Assembly (NCBI GenBank): GCA_963839955.1
Contig: CAWIXB010000001.1
Span: 620,001-684,000, forward strand
From: CAWIXB01 sp963839955
GTDB lineage: Bacteria > Actinomycetota > Actinomycetes > JACCUZ01
DNA: 64,000 nt
Reading direction: 5' to 3'
The stretch's first letter is position 1. The number at the start of each line of letters is the position of its first letter. Below the pieces are notes generated by a model. It saw only the letters and a list, made by a program, of their open reading frames with translations. It had not been told where the DNA came from and ran no database searches. This document shows, piece after piece, positions 1-8,083 of this stretch. A program made the position numbers and the translations under genes.

Positions 1-22
1 CATTTCAACTTGGGAGGACCAC

Positions 23-229
23 ATGACGTTTGACGACGACGACATGACCACGACCCCGGAGGAGCCTCGCCCCGGTGACGGTGGCGCGGACAGCGGCGGC
101 GACGGCGGTGCCGATGGTGGCGCGGACGGCGGTGCCGACGGTGGAGCGGACGGCGGTGCCGATGGTGGCGCGGACGGCGGTGCCGATGGTGGCGCAGACG
201 GCGGTGCCGACGGTGGAGCATCCAGCTAG
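23..229 (+). CDS. DGGA-repeat small peptide, possible modified-peptide precursor
   Basis: This encodes a 68-residue acidic peptide. Residues 1-17 form a non-repetitive leader-like part with four consecutive Asp and a TTTPEEPRP stretch. From residue 18 on it is almost pure tetrapeptide repeat: one DGGA, one DSGG, ten more DGGA units and a final SS. A good ribosome binding site (GGGAGG) lies about 7 nt before the ATG. The stop TAG is in the same frame as the downstream JmjC-type oxygenase gene. I do not recognise the family. A leader plus regular core next to a 2-oxoglutarate/Fe(II) oxygenase resembles a RiPP-like precursor in which the regularly spaced Asp could be modified. That is inference only. 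It could also be a low-complexity protein of no defined role. Confidence 0.6.
   Translation: MTFDDDDMTTTPEEPRPGDGGADSGGDGGADGGADGGADGGADGGADGGADGGADGGADGGADGGASS
76..220 (+). repeat. 24-bp coding tandem repeat (DGGADGGA units)
   Basis: The repeat part of the peptide gene alternates two synonymous spellings of DGGA. GAC GGC GGT GCC is followed by GAY GGT GGM GCR, so the true DNA period is 24 bp (two tetrapeptides) rather than 12 bp. About five 24-bp units are present and differ only at third positions. The repeat stays in frame throughout. Confidence 0.85.
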
Positions 230-355
230 GGCGCAGGTGTCGATCTGAATCAGCCCTTCGACGCGCAGGGCCGGGCAGCGGGCACATCTGCGCACCCGGC
301 CCTGCGTCGCACTCTGTCCATCGACCCCGGCGAGTTCGCTCGCGACCACTGGGGC

Positions 356-1567
356 GTGCGGCCGCTGCTGTCCACGGCCGGCGAGCTGACGCGGTCGTAC
401 GACGGCTTGTCTCACGGCAGCGTCGACGGGTTCGGTGACCTGTTCTCGCTCGACGCGGTCGACGAGCTGCTGTCGCGCCGCGGCCTGCGGACGCCGTTCA
501 TCCGCATCGCCAAGGGCGGCGCGATCGTCCCTGCCTCGCGCTACACGCGTCCCGGAGGCGTCGGTGCGCAGATCGGCGATCAGGTCGCCGACGACCGAGT
601 GCTCGACCTGTTCGCCGACGGGCACACCGTGGTGCTGCAGGGCTTGCACCGGCTGTGGCCGCCGATCATCGACTTCGCCGGAGACCTGCGCACCGAGCTC
701 GGTCATCCCGTGCAGGTCAACGCGTATGTCACCCCGCGGTCGAGCAAGGGCTTCGCCGCCCACTACGACGTGCACGACGTGTTCGTGCTGCAGATCGCGG
801 GGGAGAAGCGGTGGCTCGTCCACGAGCCGGTGCTCGCGGCTCCGCTGCGCGACCAGCCGTGGGAGGACCACCCCGACGCGGTCGCCGCGCGGGCGGCCGA
901 AGCACCGCTCATCGACACCGTGCTGCGTCCCGGTGACGCGCTCTACCTGCCACGCGGCTTCCTGCACGCGGCCGAGGCCCTCGGGGACGTGTCGGTGCAC
1001 CTGACCGTCGGCGTCCATCCGGTGACCCGCCACGCGGTGCTCGAGGAGATCACCGCGCTCGTCCTCGACGACCCTGAGCTGCGCCGCTCTCTTCCTCTCG
1101 GCGTCGACGTGGGCGACCCGGGTGACATCGCGGCCGATGTGGAGGCGACGGTCGAGGCGCTCGTCGCCCGGCTGGGCACCGTGACCGTCGACGACGTCGC
1201 CCGCCGGCTGGCCGCGCGCACGGCGACGTCGGGGCGGGGCGCACCGGTGGGCCCGCTCGCGCAGGCGGCCGCGCTGGAACGGCTCGACCCCGACACCGTG
1301 GTGGCGGCGCGACGCCACCTCGCTCACACCATTCGCGACGACGACACGGGCCTCGCGTTGGTGCTCGCGGACCGCACGGTGCGGCTTCCCGCTGCGGCAG
1401 GCAAGGCCGTGGCCGCGCTGTTCGACGGCGCGGTGCTGCCGGTGCGCGAACTGCCCGGGCTCGACGCCGGCGAAGCGCTCGGGCTGGCCCGCACGCTGCT
1501 GCGGGAGGCGGTCGTCGTGCCGGTCGAGTCGCCGCGCGAACCCGGCCCGGCAGCGACTCGCCGGTGA
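356..1567 (+). CDS. JmjC/cupin-type 2-oxoglutarate Fe(II) oxygenase (ROX/YcfD-like)
   Basis: The protein resembles bacterial JmjC ribosomal-oxygenase-like proteins (the YcfD/RoxA group), which hydroxylate protein side chains using Fe(II) and 2-oxoglutarate. Counting from the GTG used here, the HxD metal motif is H136-Y-D138 in a FAAHYDVHDVF context, and the distal His is H204 in GFLHAAE. A C-terminal winged-helix-like region follows. The start is a problem: conserved-looking sequence (LRRTLSIDPGEFARDHWG) continues upstream of 356, back to the TAG of the peptide gene. No ATG, GTG or TTG lies in that frame between 230 and 355. The true start may be a CTG, a GTG at 237 with one base missing in the sequence, or read-through from the peptide ORF. 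The 3' end overlaps the next gene by GTGA. Confidence 0.8.
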   Translation: MRPLLSTAGELTRSYDGLSHGSVDGFGDLFSLDAVDELLSRRGLRTPFIRIAKGGAIVPASRYTRPGGVGAQIGDQVADDRVLDLFADGHTVVLQGLHRLWPPIIDFAGDLRTELGHPVQVNAYVTPRSSKGFAAHYDVHDVFVLQIAGEKRWLVHEPVLAAPLRDQPWEDHPDAVAARAAEAPLIDTVLRPGDALYLPRGFLHAAEALGDVSVHLTVGVHPVTRHAVLEEITALVLDDPELRRSLPLGVDVGDPGDIAADVEATVEALVARLGTVTVDDVARRLAARTATSGRGAPVGPLAQAAALERLDPDTVVAARRHLAHTIRDDDTGLALVLADRTVRLPAAAGKAVAALFDGAVLPVRELPGLDAGEALGLARTLLREAVVVPVESPREPGPAATRR

Positions 1568-2466
1568 CGGCGTCCGCACCCGGCGAGCAGAACGCGACGC
1601 GCTGCTCGTTCACCGCGCGCGACCGGGGCGACCCCATGGTCGGGTCGGCCGCTCCCGGCCTCGGTGTCCTGCTCGTGGAACAGCCGGGTCCGTGGGGTCG
1701 GCTGGCCCTGGTCTCCTCGCAGCTCGACCGACAGGTCGGCGCCGAGCTGAGCCGGCGTGCGGTACACCGCGGGCTGCGCGTCCTGTTGGTGCGCCGGCCA
1801 GGCAGGGCCCGCCCCCGGTCCCGCCGACGCTGGGCGCTGGCCGACTGCCGGCCCGGACACGAGACGACCTGGTGGGGTGACTTCGGCGACGACGCCGACT
1901 TGCTCCAGCTGCCGCTCGACGGGAGTGCGGGCGAGCAGTCGGCCGCGTCGACGTACCTCGTCTGCACGCACGGTCGCCACGACGCGTGCTGCGCGATCCG
2001 CGGACGTCCGGTGGCGGCCGCGCTTGCCGCGGCCCGCCCCGACCAGGTGTGGGAGTGCTCACACGTCGGTGGTGACCGGTTCGCGACGAACCTCGTCGCC
2101 CTGCCGCACGGCCTCTACTACGGCCGCGTCGAAGACACGGATACGGCCGCTGTGGCTGCTGCCCAAGAAAGCGGGAAGGTGCACCTGCCGTTGCTGCGCG
2201 GACGGATGAGCTCGTCGCCCGTCGCGCAGGCGGCCGAGCACCATGCGCGGAACGAACTCGGGATCGACGACATCGACGCGCTGCACCCGCTGAGCACGAA
2301 GGTGGTGTCGACGGGGCTCTACGAGGTGGTGCTGGGACACCGGCCTCGCGACCTGCTCGTGTCGGTCGAGCCCAGCGCTACCCCCGAGCCGGCGCTGCTC
2401 ACGTGTCACGCGCACGGCGAAGCGCACCCGCCGTACCTGCGGGTGACCGGGATGAGCGAGGTCTAG
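1564..2466 (+). CDS. Sucrase/ferredoxin-like protein (thioredoxin-like [2Fe-2S] fold)
   Basis: This is a 300-residue protein of the sucrase/ferredoxin-like (Apd1/Aim32-type) family. The diagnostic stretch is YLVCTHGRHDACCAIRG (Cys 134, 142, 143) followed by VWECSHVGGDRFATNL (Cys 165, His 167) and ALPHGLYYGR. These Cys and His residues are the likely Fe-S ligands. The GTG start overlaps the stop of the oxygenase gene (GTGA), so the two are probably translationally coupled. As a redox protein it could feed electrons to, or act with, the neighbouring oxygenase, but its substrate is unknown in the family. The protein has an Arg-rich segment at 78-90. Confidence 0.85.
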   Translation: MTASAPGEQNATRCSFTARDRGDPMVGSAAPGLGVLLVEQPGPWGRLALVSSQLDRQVGAELSRRAVHRGLRVLLVRRPGRARPRSRRRWALADCRPGHETTWWGDFGDDADLLQLPLDGSAGEQSAASTYLVCTHGRHDACCAIRGRPVAAALAAARPDQVWECSHVGGDRFATNLVALPHGLYYGRVEDTDTAAVAAAQESGKVHLPLLRGRMSSSPVAQAAEHHARNELGIDDIDALHPLSTKVVSTGLYEVVLGHRPRDLLVSVEPSATPEPALLTCHAHGEAHPPYLRVTGMSEV

Positions 2467-2478
2467 TCGGTCCGGGTC

Positions 2479-3135
2479 CTAATCGGCCCTGGCGACGCCG
2501 ATCGGGCAGGAGACGCCGGTGCCGCCGATGCCGCAGTAGCCACCGGGCACCTTGTGCAGGTACTGCTGGTGGTAGTCCTCGGCGAAGTAGAACGGGCCGG
2601 CCGGCAGCACCTCGGTGGTGATGTCGCCGTAGCGGTTCTCCTTGAGCTTCGGTGCGAACGCCGCGCGAGTCTCCTCGGCGGCGGCCTTCTGCTCGTCGTT
2701 GGTCGAGTAGATCGCCGAGCGGTACTGCGTGCCGACGTCGTTGCCCTGGCGGAAGCCCTGGGTCGGGTCGTGACCCTCCCAGAAGACCTTCAGCAGCTCG
2801 CGGTAGGAGATCTGCTTGGGGTCGAAGACGACCTGCACGGCTTCGGTGTGGCCGGTGTGACCGGAGCACACCTCGTCGTACGTCGGGTTCGGCGACAACC
2901 CGCCGGCGTAGCCCGCGGCGGTGCTGTAGACGCCGGGCAGCGTCCAGAACATCCGCTCGGCGCCCCAGAAGCAGCCGAGGCCGAAGTAGGCGATCTCGAG
3001 ACCCTCGGGATAGGGGCCCTCGATCGGGGCGTCGAGGACGGCGTGGCGCGCCGGGACGGAGTAGGGACGCTCGCTGCGGCCGGGCAGGGCGTCGTCGGGG
3101 CTGGGCAGCTCGCGCTTGAAGCGGCTGAAGAGCAT
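2479..3135 (-). CDS. msrA: Peptide-methionine (S)-S-oxide reductase MsrA
   Basis: MsrA reduces methionine-S-sulfoxide in proteins with thioredoxin as electron donor. The protein has 218 residues, the usual size. The catalytic motif GCFWGAE contains Cys55. Typical MsrA blocks follow (STAAGYAGG, NPTYDEVCSGHTGHTEAV, EGHDPTQGFRQGNDVGTQYRS). The C-terminal Cys201 and Cys210 (GGYCGIGGTGVSCP) are candidate resolving cysteines. The start chosen (MLFSRFKREL) has a strong GGAGGT about 7 nt upstream; a longer open frame to 3192 lacks one. The gene is transcribed toward the accessory locus at 0-2.5 kb. Confidence 0.95.
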   Translation of the reverse strand: MLFSRFKRELPSPDDALPGRSERPYSVPARHAVLDAPIEGPYPEGLEIAYFGLGCFWGAERMFWTLPGVYSTAAGYAGGLSPNPTYDEVCSGHTGHTEAVQVVFDPKQISYRELLKVFWEGHDPTQGFRQGNDVGTQYRSAIYSTNDEQKAAAEETRAAFAPKLKENRYGDITTEVLPAGPFYFAEDYHQQYLHKVPGGYCGIGGTGVSCPIGVARAD

Positions 3136-3207
3136 GGGTGGCACCTCCACCCCGCCGAACGTGCCACACCCCCGCCAGATTCCCCACCCCACCCCCCACC
3201 CCTTCCG

Positions 3208-3289
3208 CGGTGATCATGCAGTTGTGCAGGTCGCCCGCATCACCGCAGGTCAGCCCACCCTCCCTCCTGCGGTGATCATGCAGTTGTGC
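3208..3289. repeat. Paired 20-bp intergenic repeat, copies 1 and 2
   Basis: The sequence CGGTGATCATGCAGTTGTGC occurs at 3208-3227 and again at 3270-3289. It recurs twice at 7971-8042. The spacing within this pair is 62 bp. Between the copies, ATCACCGCAG (3239-3248) is the reverse complement of CTGCGGTGAT (3268-3277), so the region can form a hairpin. It lies between msrA and the 3' end of the DDAH-like gene. The copies look like a dispersed REP-type extragenic element; a role in transcription termination or mRNA stability is possible. Confidence 0.7.
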
Positions 3290-3321
3290 TGAGGGCAGGT
3301 CCGATCCGCCCCGGCCCGCAC

Positions 3322-4205
3322 TCACCCGTCCCGCCAGAGCGGGCGGGTCAGGCAGGTCGGGCCGCCGTCGCCACGGTTGACCTGTGCCGCGGTGTAGGTG
3401 TGCACCTCGCAGCCCGCCTGTTCGAGGGCCCGCCGGGTCCGTGGGTTGTCGTCGGTCATCACCAGGACGCCCGGGCGGACGGCGAGCACGTTGCAGCCCT
3501 GGGAGTCGAGCTCGTCCGGGTCGGCACGCGACGACCCGGTAGCCGCGTTCGGCGAGCAGCTCGAGCAGGGGCACCGGCGCCAGCGGCTCGAAGACGACGG
3601 CGAGGTCGTCGGCCAGCGGCGACACCACGCTCATCAGGTGCATGACGTGGGCGGCACCGAGGTGGTGAGGCAGGTCGGCGCGCGCCACGGTCACGCCTTG
3701 CGGGGCGAGGACGTCGGCGAGCTGGCGGTGGGCTTCGGCGTTGGTGCGGTAGCTCCGGCCGGCGGCGAGCGTCGTGGGGTCGAGCCAACACAGGTCGCCG
3801 CCGTCCGCCGTGGCGCCGCCGTCGAGCCGCGCGACGACCGGAACCCCGGCCCGCTCGACCTCGGCGGCGAGGAACGCCGGCTCGCCCTGACGCGCCGGCT
3901 TGACCATCTGCAGCGCGACCGCGCCCCCGCCGACGACGAACACCGGGTCGTAGGCAAAGCAGGCGTCCACCATCCCCGCCGGTGCGTCGACCACCTCGAT
4001 CTCGACGCCGAGGCCCGCCAGCAGCTCGGCGAACTGGTCGTGCTCGCGCAGCAGAGCGTCGGTGTCCGGCTCCCTCCAGCCAGCGGCCGCGAAGTCGCCG
4101 ACGGTCGCGGGCGCACCAGCAGCGCCCGCCGCAGCGGGGCGACCATCGAGGTGACGCCGAAGCGTGGCGGGCCGTCTGGGCCTGCGGCGGGGTGGTGTCG
4201 TTCAC
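3322..4205 (-). pseudogene. Dimethylargininase (DDAH)/arginine-deiminase-like hydrolase, three frameshifts
   Basis: Reading across frames gives a complete DDAH-type protein of about 294 residues. It starts MNDTTPPQAQTA (GTG at 4205), then PRFGVTSMVAPLRRALLV, then ATVGDFAAAGWREPDTDALL, a long intact middle (GMVDACFAYDPVFVVGGGAVAL, GGDLCWLDP, RTNAEAHRQL, HHLGAAHVMHLMS), and ends DPDELDSQGCNVLAVRPG and GGPTCLTRPLWRDG. The terminal Cys is the expected nucleophile and the HVMHL His fits the active site. Such enzymes hydrolyse methylated arginine to citrulline. Frame changes fall near 4160-4172, 4101-4115 and 3521-3537. Each is fixed by one inserted or deleted base in a G/C run, and all family motifs are preserved. 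That fits sequencing indels as well as a recent pseudogene. The gene is divergent from the cystathionine enzyme at 4262. Confidence 0.75.
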
Positions 4206-4261
4206 GCCGCGATCCTGGCAGGCAGCAGGTGGCCGGGTCGACCGGCCGTAGGCTGCGGCCC

Positions 4262-5401
4262 ATGCAGTTCGAGACGCTGGCCATCCACGCCGGCCAGGAG
4301 CCCGACCCGACCACCGGCGCGGTCGTCCCGCCGATCTACCAGACCTCGACGTACAAGCAGGACGGCGTCGGCGGGCTGCGCGGCGGCTACGAGTACAGCC
4401 GCAGCGCGAACCCGACGCGGACGGCGCTCGAGGAGTGCCTCGCCGCGCTCGAGGGCGGACGGCGCGGGCTCGCCTTCGCGTCCGGGCTGGCCGCGGAGGA
4501 CGCCCTGCTGCGCGCGGTGTGCGCGCCGGGGGACCACGTGGTGGTCCCGGGCGACGCGTACGGCGGCACGTACCGGCTGTTCGCGAAGGTGCGCGACCGT
4601 GGGGGCTCGAGTTCACCGCCGGCCGACGAGCACGACGTCGACGCGGTCCGCGCCGCGATCCGGCCGGGCGCGACGAAGGTCGTCTGGGTCGAGACGCCGA
4701 CCAACCCGCTGCTCGGCATCGCCGACATCGCGGCGGTCGCCGAGCGTGGCCCATGACGCCGGCGCGCTGCTCGTCGTCGACAACACGTTCGCCTCGCCGT
4801 ACCTCCAGCAGCCGCTCGCGCTCGGCGCCGACGTCGTCGTGCACTCGACGACGAAGTACATCGGCGGTCACTCCGACGTGGTCGGCGGAGCGCTGGTGCT
4901 GGCCGACGACGAGCTCGGCGAGAAGATGGCCTTCCACCAGAACGCGATGGGCGCCGGTCGCCGGGCCGTTCGACTCCTGGCTGGTGCTGCGCGGCGTGAA
5001 GACTCTCGGCGTGCGGATGGACCGCCACTGCTCCAACGCCGAACGGATCGTGGAGATGCTGCGTGCGCACCCGAGGGTGACCGAGGTGCTCTACCCGGGT
5101 CTGCGCGTCCACCCCGGCCACGAGATCGCGGCCAAGCAGATGAAGGCGTTCGGCGGCATGGTGTCCTTCCGGGTCGCCGGGGGTGAGGACGAGGCAGTCG
5201 CGCTCTGCGGGCGGACCAGCGTGTTCACGCTCGGCGGAGTCGCTGGGCGGCGTCGAGTCGCTCATCGAGCACCCGGGCCGGATGACGCACGCATCGGTCG
5301 CCGGCTCGCCGCTCGAGGTGCCCGGCGACCTGGTGCGCCTCTCCGTCGGCATCGAGGCGGTCGAAGACCTGGTCGAGGACCTCAGCCAGGCGCTTGGGTG
5401 A
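4262..5401 (+). pseudogene. Cystathionine gamma-synthase/lyase (MetB/MetC family), frameshifted
   Basis: Reading across frames restores a full-length PLP-dependent trans-sulfuration enzyme of about 378 residues. It begins MQFETLAIHAGQEPDPTTGA. It includes YEYSRSANPTRTALEE, VWVETPTNPLLGIADI, ALLVVDNTFASPY and, with the PLP lysine, VHSTTKYIGGHSDV. It ends with LGGVESLIEHPGRMTHASVAG and GIEAVEDLVEDLSQALG. Changes of frame occur near 4603, 4624 (these two compensate), 4748, 4960 and 5233. The last three are each repaired by removing one G from a GG pair. Motifs on both sides are perfectly conserved, so sequencing or assembly error is as likely as true decay. The product would make or cleave cystathionine in Met/Cys metabolism. 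Its stop overlaps the next gene by GTGA. Confidence 0.8.
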
Positions 5402-6714
5402 GTTCGCAGGTCCTCTGCGTCGACTTCGGGTCGACGTTCACCAAGGCGGCGCTCGTCGACGTCGCCGACGGCGCGTTGGTCGCCACGGCATCGCACGCAA
5501 CGACGCTGGCCACGGACGTGATGGACGGGTACGACGCGTGCCGCTCGTCGCTCGGCGTGGGTGCCGACGTGCCGGCCATGGCGTGCTCGAGCGCCGGTGG
5601 CGGCCTTCGGCTGGCAGTCGTCGGGTACGAGCGAGCGATTACCGCTGAAGCCGGTCGGCGGGTGGGCCTCTCGGCGGGCGCCCGAGTGGTGCACGTCACC
5701 GAAGGATCACTCGACCGGGCAACGCTCGACTCGCTGCTGGATGCCCGGCCCGACGTGGTGCTTTTGGTAGGCGGCACCGACGGCGGCAACACCGAGGTGC
5801 TGGTGCACAACGCGTCGGAGATCGCGAAGTCGCAGCTGCGCGCACCGATCGTCGTGGCAGGCAACGCGGAGGTGCGTGACGAGGTCTGTGCGCTGCTGAC
5901 GACTGCAGGCAAGTCTGCGACCGGGACGGCGAACGTGCTGCCGGCCGTCGGCACTCTCGAACCGACGCCGGCGCGTGCCGCGATCCGCGGTGTCTTCATC
6001 GAACACGTGATCGGCGGCAAGGGCCTCTCGTCGCGCGCCGCCTTCGTGGGACTGGTCAGGGCGGCCACGCCGGACGCCGTGTTGGCCGGTGTCGAGACGC
6101 TTGCCGACGGGTTCGGACCCGTGTCCGGAGCCGGCGACGTGCTCGTGGTCGATGTCGGCGGTGCGACGACCGACGTCTACTCGGTGGTGACGCCGGTGGG
6201 GGAGGCCGCCGAGCTGCGTCGCGAGGTGGTCGAGGTGATGTGGCGCGGGCGGACCGTCGAGGGCGACCTCGGTGTCCGCTGGAACGCACTCGGGGTCGTC
6301 GAGGCAGCGGTCTCCGAGCGCCTCGTCGACGCCGAGGAGGCCGATCGGTTGCGCCCCGCGGCGCGACGACGTGCCGACGACCCTGCCTTCGTTCCGGCCG
6401 ACGACGAGGCCCGCGCGGTCGACGTACGCCTCGGCGGGCTCGCTGCAACCGTGGCACTGCGTCGGCACGGGCGGGGAGCCGGCAAGGACCTGCGCGAGGT
6501 GCGGCTGGTGGTGGGCTCGGGCGGCGTGCTCCGCCATGCCGACGAGGCTGGCCGGGCTGCAGTGCTGGCTGGTGCCACGCGCGACTTCGGCGGTGGCTGG
6601 CCGGTGCCCGAACGCGCGCGCACGGCGGTGGACGCCGACTACGTACTCGCAGCCGCGGGCTTGCTGGCGTCGGAGCATCCCGAGGCGGCTGCCCGGCTGA
6701 TCGCACGCCTCTGA
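5398..6714 (+). CDS. MutL/GlmL-type protein (ASKHA-fold mutase chaperone-like)
   Basis: This 438-residue protein matches the glutamate mutase MutL/GlmL family, actin-like ATPase-fold proteins that accompany B12-dependent amino-acid mutases. The N-terminus VLCVDFGSTFTKAALVDV is the phosphate-binding strand of the ASKHA fold. Other family blocks are MACSSAGGGLRLAVVGYE, VVLLVGGTDGGNTEVLVHNA and DVLVVDVGGATTDVYSVV near residue 245. The GTG start overlaps the stop of the cystathionine gene. No B12-binding mutase subunit is encoded nearby, so its partner is either elsewhere or not a glutamate mutase. The link to the PLP enzyme upstream is only inferred from the coupling. Confidence 0.85.
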   Translation: MSSQVLCVDFGSTFTKAALVDVADGALVATASHATTLATDVMDGYDACRSSLGVGADVPAMACSSAGGGLRLAVVGYERAITAEAGRRVGLSAGARVVHVTEGSLDRATLDSLLDARPDVVLLVGGTDGGNTEVLVHNASEIAKSQLRAPIVVAGNAEVRDEVCALLTTAGKSATGTANVLPAVGTLEPTPARAAIRGVFIEHVIGGKGLSSRAAFVGLVRAATPDAVLAGVETLADGFGPVSGAGDVLVVDVGGATTDVYSVVTPVGEAAELRREVVEVMWRGRTVEGDLGVRWNALGVVEAAVSERLVDAEEADRLRPAARRRADDPAFVPADDEARAVDVRLGGLAATVALRRHGRGAGKDLREVRLVVGSGGVLRHADEAGRAAVLAGATRDFGGGWPVPERARTAVDADYVLAAAGLLASEHPEAAARLIARL

Positions 6715-6748
6715 CGCCGTACGCCGCTGGCTGGGGCATCATCGGCGG

Positions 6749-7954
6749 ATGGACACAGAAACCGACCACGTCCTCCACCCGGGCGTGTGGCGGCGGCCGA
6801 TGCAGGCGCGTCGTTCCGACGAGGTGCACCGCACGGCGACGACGCTCGAGCTGTTCTTCGACCTATGCTTCGTGGTGGCGGTCGCGCAGGCAGCCTCGGG
6901 ACTGCACCACGAGATCGCGGCCGGCCATGTGACGCAGGGCCTGATCGGCTACCTCGCGATGTTCTTCGCGATCTGGTGGGCGTGGATGAACTTCACCTGG
7001 TTCGCGTCGGCGTACGACACCGATGACGTGCCCTACCGGCTCACCACGCTCGTGCAGATCGCCGGTGCCCTCGTGCTCGCCGCCGGTGTCCCGCGGGCCA
7101 TTGCCGATGGGGACTTTGCCGTTGCGGTGTCGGGCTACGTGCTGATGCGGCTGGCGATGGTCGCCCAGTGGCTGCGCGCCGCGCGGTCGGATCCTGAGCA
7201 TCGGAGGTGCTGCCTGACCTACGCGGCCGGGATCGCGATCGTGCAGGTCGCGTGGGTCGCTCGGCTTGCGGTACCGGAGTCGTGGGGCGTCGCGACGTTC
7301 GTCGTGTTGGCGCTCGCCGAGCTCGCCGTTCCCGTGGTCGCGGAGCGGCGAGCGATGACGACGTGGCACCCCGAGCACATTGCTGAGCGGTACGGGCTGT
7401 TCACCATCATCGTCCTGGGCGAGTCGGTGCTGGCGTTCGTCGTCGCGGTGCAGACGGCGATCGACGAGACGACTGCCTTCAAGGATCTGGCGTCACTGTC
7501 GGTGGGTGGGCTGCTGACGGTGTTCGGGATGTGGTGGATCTACTTCGCCAAGGACGGGAGCCGGATGCTCACGTCCCTGCCCACGGCCATCGCGTGGGGC
7601 TACGGCCACTTCGTGGTGTTCGCGTCGGCTGCCGCGTCCGGTGCTGGGCTCGTGCTCAACGTCGATGTGGTGACGCATCACGCGGAGGTCGAGGAGCGTA
7701 CGGCGGCGCTGGCCTACACGGTTCCGGTGGCGGTGTTCCTCTTGTCGCTGTGGGCGCTGCACCTGAAGTCGCACGACCGCGACACGATGTTGTCGTCGGT
7801 GCTGGTCGGGGTCGTGGGGCTCGTGCTGTTGTCGGCGTTCACGCCGGAGCCGGTGCTCGTGACCGGGCTGCTGGTGTCTGCGTTGGTCACCGCGATTGTG
7901 CTGCGGTATCACGTGGACGGGCGGCGGGTGGAGACAGTGCCCTCGTCGAGGTGA
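6749..7954 (+). CDS. Low temperature requirement A (LtrA) family membrane protein
   Basis: The 401-residue polytopic membrane protein carries the LtrA signature near its start: RRSDEVHRTATTLELFFDLCFVVAVAQ at about 25-50. A WWAWMNFTWFAS block follows, and roughly ten hydrophobic helices. A mid-protein stretch HIAERYGLFTIIVLGESVLA is typical of the family. The biochemical role of LtrA proteins is not established. It starts 34 bp after the GlmL gene on the same strand, so the two may be co-transcribed. Confidence 0.9.
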   Translation: MDTETDHVLHPGVWRRPMQARRSDEVHRTATTLELFFDLCFVVAVAQAASGLHHEIAAGHVTQGLIGYLAMFFAIWWAWMNFTWFASAYDTDDVPYRLTTLVQIAGALVLAAGVPRAIADGDFAVAVSGYVLMRLAMVAQWLRAARSDPEHRRCCLTYAAGIAIVQVAWVARLAVPESWGVATFVVLALAELAVPVVAERRAMTTWHPEHIAERYGLFTIIVLGESVLAFVVAVQTAIDETTAFKDLASLSVGGLLTVFGMWWIYFAKDGSRMLTSLPTAIAWGYGHFVVFASAAASGAGLVLNVDVVTHHAEVEERTAALAYTVPVAVFLLSLWALHLKSHDRDTMLSSVLVGVVGLVLLSAFTPEPVLVTGLLVSALVTAIVLRYHVDGRRVETVPSSR

Positions 7955-7970
7955 CCCGGCAGAACTTCGC

Positions 7971-8042
7971 CGGTGATCATGCAGTTGTGCAGGCGGAGGC
8001 TCCCCACCTGAGCAGACTTCGTCGGTGATCATGCAGTTGTGC
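7971..8042. repeat. Paired 20-bp intergenic repeat, copies 3 and 4
   Basis: Exact copies of CGGTGATCATGCAGTTGTGC lie at 7971-7990 and 8023-8042, 52 bp apart and in the same orientation as the pair at 3208-3289. They sit just after the ltrA-like gene. Together the two pairs bracket the block holding the frameshifted genes, GlmL and LtrA. Confidence 0.7.
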
Positions 8043-8083
8043 GGGTCGCCTTGGCGGTGTTGGGTCGCGGGTTTGGGTCGCCG

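Noticed and set aside
5..1579. 524-codon minus-strand open frame opposite the peptide and oxygenase genes
   Set aside because: It has no recognisable domain, is Arg/His/Val-rich as GC-rich shadow frames are, and is antisense to a protein with clear family motifs.
3181..3300. CRISPR array made from the repeated 20-mer
   Set aside because: Only two copies per site and spacers of unequal length; no cas genes nearby.
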